This document shows positions 30,198 through 40,723 of a stretch of 64,000 nt of DNA, piece after piece; the stretch's first letter is position 1, and each line of letters starts with the position of its first letter. The DNA comes from Cylindrotheca closterium. Its lineage: Eukaryota > Bacillariophyta > Bacillariophyceae > Bacillariales > Bacillariaceae. The DNA lies in the NCBI GenBank assembly GCA_933822405.4, contig CAKOGP040001446.1, forward strand, positions 230,120 to 294,119, written 5' to 3'. The notes under the pieces are model-generated. The model did no database searches. It saw nothing but the letters and a program-made list of their open reading frames with translations, and had not been told where the DNA came from. The position numbers and the translations under genes are program-made.

Positions 30198-32711
30198 CTA
30201 CGTCATGTACACAGCATCTGCTTGTTGTTCAAACAACATGGTCACGGTTCGTTTGATGTGCTTCAATTCGTTGTTGATTTCCATTTTGCGTTCGGCCACG
30301 GAGGACCGCAATTGTACAATTTGACTGCGCTCCTTGGCCAATTCTTGCAAGACTTCATCCCGCAATTCGTCAATTTGACCGTGCAAGGATTCGATTTGAG
30401 TCTTTCGCAAGGCATCTTCGCGATCGGCTTCCGTCATTTTAGACACATTGGAGGTAAAGAACAGACGACGAATCTGGGGTGGCCACAAAATACCAAAGGT
30501 CATGGCTCCGGCCAAGAACCAAAAGGGAATGACAAAAAATATCAACACCAATCGAATGGGAATGTAAATATAGTAGTAGACACCATCCAATTCATCTTCA
30601 AACAATACATCCATCATCCAACCCCAAGAAGTGGCTCCATAGGTCACTTCTTTCTTGGTTTCCTTCTTCTTGTGTCGCAATCCAATCATCTTACGGATCT
30701 TGCGCTTCCAGGGTCCATTGGCAACGGCGTCCATCTGTGCGATAAAGTCCAATCGATTGTTCCAAAACACAATGGCGGCACGCTGGTCTTGAATCACCTT
30801 GTAAGAATCAGTCACAATGGCAATCAACACATTGGCCAACAAGATGACCATCAAAAACATGAAAAGGGTAAACATGACCACGGCCAAGGGTCCCACTTCA
30901 TCGTCAAAGAATTTGGATTCATCGACTTCTCCCAAAAGCATGGTAAACAAAGTCAAGAAGGACCTTCGATGATCGCACCAGGGACTTGGGTCATAGGCGT
31001 CGCACTGAATTTCATGTACCAGTGCATGTCGTTCAGCATCATCCTCGATGTAGTTGTAGTACAGGGGCGGTGCATCCTTACAGTATTGTGTTTCTTGAAA
31101 GACCGTGTAAAAGAATCGAGAAAAGGCCACCAAGAAAATAATCAAACAAAAGATAAAAGCTTTGAGCCTACCCAAGACGTGCAAGACACCTCCAGAGAAA
31201 ATGGCAAAATCAATGTACACATTTCTCAGATACGCCAAGAGTTTGACAATCAACAGAAACACTGACAGAGACGTTCCGTACACAAAGGGTGTAAAATCTC
31301 CAACGCCCAGTAGTACCAAGGTAGCCCATGCCAAGACCACAAAAATGTAGACAGCATTCAGCCAGGTCGAGGGATCGGAAATGTAAATATTCAAGGCGCC
31401 CATAAATGCCAACGAGACGGACTGCAAGATTTCTCGCATAATAAAATACAAGGCTCCTACGTACATCCCCCCAATGACAAGCCAACGAAAGAGTTCCGAA
31501 TACTCATGCAATGGGGAAGAGTACCAGAACCCAACCTCTTCCGGATTTCCCGAGAGGGATCTCAATCGTTGCGACTCGGTCACCCCAAAGACATAGGCAA
31601 CCAAGACGACAAACTGGAGATACAAATCCAGAATCAAAATTGAGGTAGTGAATCGTTCAGCAATCTTGTCGTTCAACATTTCTTGGACACTTGTAGTGAC
31701 CACAGCCTTGTCCCGTAAAAAGACGGGCAATCGCTGCAAGGCGGAAAAGAATCGGGGTGTTGGTTTGGGGTCTGCCGCCAAGAGTTGCTTCAAGCATCCG
31801 AGGACAGCATCTTCTTCTTCTGGATTGCTCCGGTTCACACCGGCCTTGGCAAATTGAGCCAACACCAGCAGTGGCAATGGCCCTCCACCAACTGAATTGG
31901 CCAGTCCCTTTTCTTGTGACAACAAGACGCGGACAGCGCCGGGAGAATGCTTACGGTTGGCATTGGACAAGACGAAATGCAATGGTGTACGTAGCTTGTT
32001 ATCCAAGGTGATGGCTGCTTCCGGAAATTCATTGAGCAAGACGTACAAGGTTTCTTCCGCGCGACCATAGGCACAAGCCAAATGGAGTGGCAAGAGACCT
32101 TCGTCAGTTGGATATGCTGCAGCCCCTGTATTACTCAACAATAGAGTCACTTCGGCAGAGTTGGAATTTCTTGTGCCCAATGTTCCCAAAAAGAAGTGCA
32201 GGGGTGTTCGTCCCTTTCGGTCCACGGTTGTCTTGGATTCGGGGAAGGTGTCCGCAAGATTTTTTATGACCGCCGGTTCCGCATCGTAAGCACAAGCATA
32301 GTGAATAGGCAACCATCCAAATGAATCAGGCCATTGAACAATTTCTGGTGCAATGCCAAGAAACGCATCGATGATATCAATGGGTGGAATGTTTTGACAG
32401 GCAAAATGCAAGGCCGTCTTGCCGACATCATCTCGCATTTCTGCGGCATCCCTGATTTCCTCGACCGAGTGACCATGCAGCCAGTCTCGGACAGGATCCC
32501 AACTGGCTGCAGCTGACGCCAAGGCGTCCTCCGAATCGTCCACCGGAGAAAAGGCTGCGGAACAGTATTGCATCAGATACAAGTGATCTGGCAAGGTATT
32601 GGTGGCAGTGTCCTCTCCCTGAGTGTAGTCGCCATAGTCATCGTTGGTGTAACTGTCCTGAACAGAGGGTTGGTCTTTAGAACGGGAGCCTTGGTCTTTA
32701 CGACGGGGCAT
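30198..32711 (-). CDS. Ankyrin-repeat TRP-like cation channel, paralogue 2
   Basis: Intronless frame of 837 residues, alignable end to end with the 21739-24249 protein; most of the ankyrin, pore and segment-6 stretches are the same (SLLTLFTMLLGEVDE-like pore, VILLANVLIAIVTDSYKVIQD). The N-terminal 45 residues (Lys/Arg/Asp-rich) and the cytosolic loop after ANGPWKRKIRKM differ. The C-terminal coiled coil is retained, with a short extra tail (ADAVYMT). The two copies enclose three unrelated genes, so this is a dispersed local duplication, not a simple tandem. Function as for paralogue 1. Confidence 0.85.
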   Translation of the reverse strand: MPRRKDQGSRSKDQPSVQDSYTNDDYGDYTQGEDTATNTLPDHLYLMQYCSAAFSPVDDSEDALASAAASWDPVRDWLHGHSVEEIRDAAEMRDDVGKTALHFACQNIPPIDIIDAFLGIAPEIVQWPDSFGWLPIHYACAYDAEPAVIKNLADTFPESKTTVDRKGRTPLHFFLGTLGTRNSNSAEVTLLLSNTGAAAYPTDEGLLPLHLACAYGRAEETLYVLLNEFPEAAITLDNKLRTPLHFVLSNANRKHSPGAVRVLLSQEKGLANSVGGGPLPLLVLAQFAKAGVNRSNPEEEDAVLGCLKQLLAADPKPTPRFFSALQRLPVFLRDKAVVTTSVQEMLNDKIAERFTTSILILDLYLQFVVLVAYVFGVTESQRLRSLSGNPEEVGFWYSSPLHEYSELFRWLVIGGMYVGALYFIMREILQSVSLAFMGALNIYISDPSTWLNAVYIFVVLAWATLVLLGVGDFTPFVYGTSLSVFLLIVKLLAYLRNVYIDFAIFSGGVLHVLGRLKAFIFCLIIFLVAFSRFFYTVFQETQYCKDAPPLYYNYIEDDAERHALVHEIQCDAYDPSPWCDHRRSFLTLFTMLLGEVDESKFFDDEVGPLAVVMFTLFMFLMVILLANVLIAIVTDSYKVIQDQRAAIVFWNNRLDFIAQMDAVANGPWKRKIRKMIGLRHKKKETKKEVTYGATSWGWMMDVLFEDELDGVYYYIYIPIRLVLIFFVIPFWFLAGAMTFGILWPPQIRRLFFTSNVSKMTEADREDALRKTQIESLHGQIDELRDEVLQELAKERSQIVQLRSSVAERKMEINNELKHIKRTVTMLFEQQADAVYMT

Positions 32712-33255
32712 GCTTATGGATGTTGCTGCTGTAGATATGAGTTCTAAATTTCGGTGATGACTCCTCGTTCAATGCGTTCCAGCCTTAGCTAATTCTTTCT
32801 TGTCGCCAATGTCAATGTCGATCGTCAATCAGTCAGTGTATCAGCTTTTTGCTCTGAAACAAAGACAGAATGCAAACTCTATTGGCAATGGTAGAGTACC
32901 GGTAGAGGTGGAATTGCGCACACAAGGTTGATGGGTATTGAGTGCCAAACTATTGTATCTTCTGTGCCTTCTGCCACCACTCGAGTCGCAGGTGACCTTT
33001 CCGTTGACAAAATTCTGCACCAAGTGCGCGGTAAACGCTGTTGAGCAATGCTGTTGCTTACTTTGGTCGAACGAATCAATCAAGCATCGCACTTTTAAGA
33101 TTGTCTGGAGGCGAGGGAGGAGTGTCAGTACAGTGGTACCTGGTACCTGGTATCGGTACAGCATGTATTGTAAATTCATGAAAACTACGATAAACAGCTT
33201 TTGCATTGCCGATAGGTTGGGTAGACAGTGCTCATTTTTTAAAACAAATAGTACT
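32712..33255. other. Intergenic before channel 2
   Basis: Presumed promoter of channel 2 and 3' flank of the giant FAD gene. Contains GGTACCTGGTACCTGG (about 33137-33152). No gene seen. Confidence 0.5.
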
Positions 33256-36200
33256 CTAATGTTTGTGCCCATAAAGGTGCAGATAGTGAAAAATGGAACC
33301 AAAACGGTCCGCAGCAAACACAGTGTCGAACCTATAGTTTTCCGACGAAAGAAAGCGACGAGCTGTCAGCTCCCATGCCTGCTCTTCGATCGTAGGATCA
33401 TCAATTTGAATTGTATCATTTGCAGCAGAGATCAACTGTTGCATTTCGGTGGCGGTACGGCTGGCATTTTTCGCAGTTGTGACTACCAAGTGAGCCTGAA
33501 GCAAACCTTCCAGTTCACTCTCGTAAATGTCTTGAATCTCCTTTTCAAACAAGTTGAATATGGCTCTACCAAGCATTGGGTCCAAATTGTATCGAATGAA
33601 CAATTCAACAAACAAGAACAAGATTGCTGCGAGGACAGTGATTCCCAAAGAACCCGCTGCAAACCACAACGGCAAATCCCGAGGAAGGTCCGAGAATGGC
33701 TTCGTACCAGTACTCGACTGGTATGCAGACCATGGTAAGGCCACACAAGCAAGGATGTTTGCCAAGAGTCGAAGAATCGTCAAGAGAATTTGCCACAACG
33801 TGGCAGATAGGATCACGCCCGCATCAGTCTTGGACTTTGCATCTCTGTTTCCCGAATGGTGGAACACTTGCCAAAATAGGAACAAGAGGTGGCCTAACTT
33901 GCGCAAGAAGTGGGAAACTGCAATCATCGCTCCCAAAATCGTGCCAACAACGGCCCAAGCAGTGACATCAACAAGCAAACGGACCCATTTCTCTTCTGGC
34001 TCCCCCGTTGCAGGATTCTCCGGTCGAAAGAAAGAGATGAATCTGAAGACGGAAAACAAGAATCCAGACAAAAAGACAATGCTGGCACTCAGAATGATTC
34101 GGCACGCATTTTGGCTTTCGACAGTGGCGAAGTGAAGCTGTCGAATAGCCGAATGACCCCTTCGAAGTGCTGGCACTTCGCCCTCTGATCGCTCTTTCAG
34201 CAACTTCCAGAGCTTTCCAGTTGTCCATGCAGCTCTTGATGGAATGAATAGGCATCGCTGAATGCCAACAACAAGCGGATTCTGATACCATTTCAAGTCT
34301 TTTCGAACGAAACCATAACGAATTGGACCTCTTTGTAGACTGGCCTCGATGGTCTTTCGCAAATTCGGGAGCTTTTTCTCGATATCCCGTACAACAGGCT
34401 TGCCACCCTCTGCTTCTTGAAAGAGAATGTTCTGCTTTACAACTCGGTACATGCGCACCAATGTCTCTTGGAGGTACGAATTCTTCTGGAAGCTAATAGA
34501 GATAAACTCTTTAACGAGCCGCATCCTGAAGGTTTCCAATGTGACAGGAACGTCAGCTTGGACGGCTCTGAAAGCTTTCTCAAATTCGTCAATTCTGAAC
34601 TTGGGTTCGTCATAGTACACCGCCTGATCTAGAAAATCGCGGTGGAGCTTCTTCAACTCCTTCCAGTAGGGATTCGAATCGACGCCTTCATGTTGGTGTT
34701 TTCTTCTATCAGCGGACGGGAGCTGCCCCATAATGTCTTTCTCTAGCTGTGGTAGCTGCTTATCGAAGAACAGAGTCCTTGCTTCTTCATTCCGATTGCG
34801 GTAACGAGACACATTCGTAATTGTCCCGAATGATATGCGGATGCTGAGGAGCCCGAGTATCGTTGAAGCAATTTTGGCATATGGTTCACTCAATAGTCGC
34901 AAAGCGAGGGCAAAAGTCGCTAAAGCAGTGGACATCGTCAAACCAGTTGCAAAGTTCTGCGCTTCTACAGCAAAGTCATCTGCAATGGAATCTACTGGTT
35001 TCGACTGCTTGAATAGCTCCGAAGATACTCGACTCTTTTCAAAAGCAAGATTTTGAGCATGCGAAATGATGGATCCCAAGAGGATTAAAAGTCTGGCGAT
35101 CATCGAGTTTGATGGTACTGCGCTCAGAAATCCTGAAAGAATGTAGCTTGACCACTCATTCTCGTCCACTTGAACGCCAAATTCCTTTGCAACCGCGCTC
35201 ATGAGTTCTGAGTGCAAGGTCATCAAAAAGGCACTGTCAGTCTCGAGTCCGCGAGGCACAAGAGAAGTGCCCAACTTCTTTTTCCAAAAGTCGCTCAAGA
35301 TGCCGTCTACTAGACCACTTGCATCTTGTTCTTCCAGCCTTCCGCGCAGGAACTTTATGAGATACTTGTGTTCGAACCCAGGACGCAAGAAACCATCTTC
35401 CCCAAATCCTTCCCCTGTCCCTCGATGAACAACTTCCGCCGTCGACCAGCTTGTTTCTGCAAAGTACTGCTGGTACCGATCTCGTGCATTCATTGTCTTC
35501 TTCTCGGAGGTGGAATTGACAAGACAGTCGCCAATGAAATTGTTGAACGAAACAGCGTTGATACAGGCTCCCGTGAGACCAGAATATCGCATGAAATGCG
35601 GAGAACCCTGGGCATCACCAATATAGACGCTCATATACTCGGGCTCGTCGCGACGGAACATAGTTTTGGTGCAAGCTACGTGAGCAACCGGGAAGCTTGC
35701 AACGGCCACCTTCGACGTCCTGCCGTCAGGACCTTTTGAAAGATCGCTGAGCCGGATGACTTCAACGTTGTGCGATATTTCGGCGACATATCCTTCTTGG
35801 TTTCGTACAAAAGAGGACTTGCTTCCAATTGACAGAATTTCAAATGAATCGAAGATCTTGAAGTCTGTAGACTCGGCCAAATTTGTGAAAACACCTGGGT
35901 GTGTGGGATCCGCATCAGGGGCGATACCACGAGTCTTGTTTGGCACCCAGAAGGAAGCCCCTCCGTCAGCCAGTCTAATGCAAATTCCTTTGTCGGGATC
36001 ATGCCTATCCACGTGGTAAATTCCACTTGGCAGTGAGAATGCATCATAAGCGCCTAGCTCCCCTAGCTTCTGTGGAGATGTAGAATCGATTGTGTGGATT
36101 TGCGGTATTGCCACTTTGCCCCCAGGATTGAATACGTCCCCGAGGGCGAGTACATCTGTTGCTGCCTCTATCCATAGTCTGTCCAAGAGCTTTTGGACTT

Positions 36201-39200
36201 GAATCGCGTCCCTAAACTTTGTTGTCTTCCAGGTATCATATTCGCGAGGAAGCTCCATTCCTGATAAAATGTGTTAGAAAAAATCATCTGGTAATCTGCA
36301 CAATCAGCGTGAAAAAAACTCACCAATGTAATAGGTTTCACCGAGCTCGAACATTCGGATTTGTAAACGCTGTCGCTTAAACCCCATTGAACAAAGCCCA
36401 TTCTCTCCACCGACGGCTTGTCTTAGCGCCGTGAACGACATGTTGGAGGATGAACGTTCCAGTGCTGTTGTTAACTGTCCTTTCCATTCAATGCTTTCAT
36501 TCAGCTTCTTCGTGCAGTGTTCCAAGATTGAGACGACCCGCAAACTCTTTGTGAAATCACCAATTAGTCGGGTGTTATCCTCGCTGAAACTTCGAAGATC
36601 GTCCCACCAACCAGATCCAAACCTTTTGTTGCCTGCTTTGTGCATACCAAGAGCAACTTTTGCCCCTTCAATGCAACAAACTATGTGCGGTTCGGCGGTA
36701 GTGCACTCAAAGTGATGCTTTTTGTAGTCTTTCTTCACCTTGTTCTTCTGGTTTTGGCGTGGAGCTCTTGGTTTCCTGCGAATGTCGATATTATTTGAGG
36801 TACTGTTTACAGTGATTGCAGCACGAAATCGATAAAACTTACCCTGAAGACAAAACGACGTGGCAATCTGAAACATCGATTTCGAACTCCTGATCGCGAA
36901 GTTCTGTGAAATTCACACTTGATTGCGTTTGGCTATCCAAGGCGGCTGTTCCACTTCCAAATTCAATGAGCTCCACTTCCGTGGGAGATGCCTCGCCTTT
37001 GAAGCTTTCATAGATCGCAGGAAGTTCTGTCTCTCTCACAGAAAATGGCTTGCACTGAAGACTAAGGTTGTTGAAATGAAACCATCCGTAGGCATCCTTG
37101 TGACTCAAACGATACGGTAACAGTTGGCTGTCTCCGTCGATGCCGATCCTATAGGCCGTGCCCGCTTTCAATTCAGAAGGCTTGACGAGCTTTTCTTTGT
37201 AATCGAACTTTGAGACGCATAGTTTCTTTCCATCAGCTCCAACGACAACTTCGTCAATTTTTAGGTGCTTCCCCTTTTTCTTGAGTTTCAGAGTTTCGGG
37301 GTCAACAATGATCTCGGAGTTGTGATAGTACAACAAGAGGTCGCGAGATGCGAGGGATACCAATTCCCTCTCCAAAATATCCTCCAATCTCTTGATATTG
37401 ATTTCGACGAATCCTTGTGTTGGTCTATGGAGATGGAAGTGCGGGCATGGATTAGTATTTAGCGGCATTTGTTGTACTTACGAGCAATCTTCATCTGCAG
37501 GAGTAACTTACAGTGTATTTCCCAAGTAGGCATTAGTCTCTCCTTCCAACGGGAGAAAAGTGTCTTCAAAGATACTCCCCAGGTGATATCGCAACATGGA
37601 AATAATTCTGGCATCCAATCGAACAATTTGGCTTCTTTCAAACGAAGATGCTCCCTCCTGAAAGGCTACATTTTCAGGCGTTAGGAACTGCGGTTTCTGA
37701 TATATCACTGACCCGAGATGACTTCACTTACCATTGCGGCTTTGATGTACCGAAAGTTGCCCGCCACTCAGCAATACATTGTGCACAGTGTGAATGGCAC
37801 ACATCATGCCACTTGGACCTCCTCCAACGATCAATACGTTTTGTGGTTTCTCAGTTCTTCTCTTCCGTTCACCTGACAATTTGACTTCACTCAAAATATT
37901 GCGCCTCGCATCGTTGATATGATAAGAGTGCATCTGCGATACCATCAAGAGTTGTAGTAGGCTTGTTCGCAATGAAATATCGCCTGACACATGAGATGGG
38001 CAACCGAACTCCATGAATGCTTCATACGAGAAAATCTTCAAACGATCCATTTCAATTGTCATGAACATTCTCTGGGCCCTTGCAATCGCTGCAGCAACGG
38101 GGTGGTACTTGCGTATCCTAACCCCTCTCCTACTTTGATCAACTTCTTCTAAGCATCCAGTCTCAACATCGCGGACAATAAGAAGACTTCTAGAGCTTGA
38201 TTCCAAACAAAACGCTCTGTCTACACCCTTAATCGTCACCCAATACCAGTGATGCTTTTGAAGGTCGCTGACTTCGGGTCCCTTCGACAACTCCTGTAGT
38301 CTTCGGTCAATGTTCTCCCTTCTCTTTTCACGCTTTATCAAGGACACAACACGGTCAAGGAGGTTTTCGAAAGCAGGAAGACGACGCTGGCCTTTCTGAA
38401 TGCACTCCATGAGAGTTCGTTTCTCCTTGGCTGCCAGCTTGTCAAGGGCTAACTCCACAGATCGGTTCCATTTTTCTTCGTCCTTGATATGACCAATGAT
38501 TTCACTCTTCAGAGCGCTGTCTTTGGGAGTAATCCAGTCGACTCCTTCCAGAAGCTTGTAACCGATAGTAATTCCATCTTGGACATCTTCCAGAAGTGGA
38601 AATAGCTGGTTTGCCTCTCTGTTTGCGGAAAAAGCAGATGCTGAGTCTCTGGCAAATGCAAACAATTACACAAGATGATTCAACAAATATAATGAAATGC
38701 ACTCACCGCTCCAGTTGTTGGATGGATTTTCGAATCGATCTAATCCATTTTGCCAGTGGTTGAGATCTTGATGCGATGCCAGCGCAAACATTGTCAATGA
38801 TTGGAGATATGGTCTCCTTTCCATTCTCGGGTTGCTTTGGAGAAAGAAGACCATCGAGAATTTGGCTTTTGACATAAGAACAAGCAATGCGGATTTGCTG
38901 AATGGAACGCCGACCCTGCTCGATGTCTTGTCTGACACTGATGTTATCTGATCGGAATTCTTGCATGGCTCGCATGTAACGTGCAACTTCCGCACTGTCA
39001 AACACATTTCTGCCACGAAGATTCATTAGCACTGTCAGAACTACAGGTAGGTGGATTCTCAATGTTTCGAACGGGTTGAGCAGTTCCTACATACATTGCG
39101 AGCATGTGTCAGAACAGGAGATTGGTGATGGTTTCAGACAAAACAATAAATCATCGCCACTTACCATGCGCTGATGAGCAAAGTTGCCATTTTCTTCGGC

Positions 39201-40142
39201 CAGCATGCCTTCCCAATGCTTCACCAAACACCTTAGAACGTGTTCGACTCCATTGTTTACAATAGTACTCGCTGGACTGGTGTTGAAAGAGCGTACAATA
39301 GACTCATCAGTTGGAAGGCGATGCTCAAGTCTATGCTTGTTGGTTTCGCTTCGTCCAAAGAAAGTTCCCTTAGAATTACGATTGGCCAATTCAAAACCAG
39401 TGACCTCGGCTGCCAAGTTCTGGGCCGGTGCCTTGGGGTCAACAGCGATTGATCCCTCAAGATTGGACGTTGCAAATCGTATTAACCAGGCGCCAGGCTT
39501 GATCGAACGGATGATTGCGTTGAAAGAAAAGGCCTTCGAGGACGGAAAGTTCTCAGTTGCAGGGAATGCAAAGAAACCGAGCAGTGGAAGCTTTCCCAAA
39601 AAGTCAAAAGTACGGCTGTACTTGATCTGGGTGGACAAATGCCAGAAGATGTCAAACTTGGAAGCGAACATTTGAACCAAAATGCGCGAGACGTTGCGAT
39701 TAGCAAAGCATCTTGCAAGCACGTCCCAGGAACCCTTCTGGCTGAAATCGAGATCTTCAATCAGCTCCCCAAGAAGGTAGGATTCGTATGGAGAGAGAAG
39801 GGGCAAGAAGACTTGAAGGCCTCTCGTAAACCGGAGGCGGTTGATCGGGTCCATCCTGATTTTGATGACACAGCACACAAGGAAACGCCAGATATTGCCG
39901 ATCAAATCAGCCTGGTTCCTCTCGTGCTTCCCTTTGCGTACATCCACTCCTATGATTTCAGTTGGATCAAGGTTGCTACGTTTGAAGTAGCGCTTGTCTT
40001 CCAGTGCCATGAACGGGGTGGCAACAGACATTGCGTCCAGATCGACGCTTTGACCAGAGACGGTATCCGTTTCCTTGATGGTTGTTAGACCATCACGGGG
40101 ATTCGTTGAATGCGAACGGGTGCGATAGTAGGATTGGCTCAT
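33256..40142 (-). CDS. Giant membrane-anchored FAD monooxygenase-like protein (2155 residues, 7 exons)
   Basis: Exons on the minus strand: 40142-39165, 39086-38707, 38648-37732, 37665-37512, 37424-36843, 36775-36324, 36260-33256. All six introns have GT...AG ends, all phases match, and the sum is 6468 bases. Residues 1-450 are of unknown fold; around 225-245 PGAWLIRFATSN is faintly SH2-like. An FAD Rossmann motif VLIVGGGPSG sits at about 724-733, followed by RLDARIISMLRYHLG and GNTLPTQGFVEINIKRLEDIL as in aromatic-hydroxylase/MICAL-type flavoproteins, and the last FAD motif YIGDAQGSPHFMRYSGLTGA at about 1367. The C-terminal third adds hydrophobic helices, four clear ones between 1870 and 2045. 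Substrate and location unknown. It is divergent to the 40724 gene. Confidence 0.8.
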
Positions 40143-40723
40143 GGTGCTTGGAATTGGGACCGTGTTTTTGTTTGAACTAGAAAAGTATGTGCTCTTTGAT
40201 GCAACCAACGCTTTTGGAATATGGTCGAACGTAGCTTGAGTGTTTCAGACGCACCGATGGTCGTGGTTTTGCACTTTTGGCCTCCTGGTGTACTGATAGA
40301 TTTCCGAATGGTCCAAGGTCACTCTCACACTGGATAAATACCTGGTAAAAAAATCAATAAAAGTGAAATGACCCAAATTGCCGCACGCGTGATTTTTCGC
40401 ACTGGTGCTAAAAACACTTAAGGTCTTCGGAGTTTCTGGTTGTGCCTACATAAGTGTCGCTTTTGAGGTCTCCTGAAGATGTTCGTGCCAATACCTTGAA
40501 GTTGAGAGATCACCGCATGAAGTACGGTATTCAAAAACCCAAAATTTGAGCCGCGTTTGTCGGCAAGAGATCCTACTTCTCTCGCTCTCAAATTTTTCAC
40601 AGTCAGACGAAGAAACCAGTTTCCACAGGTCTAAGCTTCGCAGACTCCTTTGTTAGTTGCCTCCAAGACAAACCCGTGAATGCAATTGTTTCCCTTACCA
40701 CAATACTACTGACCAACTCGAAG
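40143..40723. promoter_or_regulatory. Divergent promoter region, FAD giant / solute-binding receptor
   Basis: 580 bases between two large divergent genes; short open frames without recognisable content. No clear motif found by eye. Confidence 0.4.

Noticed and set aside
30222..31265. Long plus-strand open frame (347 codons) opposite the second channel gene
   Set aside because: Exact antisense of a conserved membrane-protein gene; its composition mirrors that gene and no domain is recognisable.
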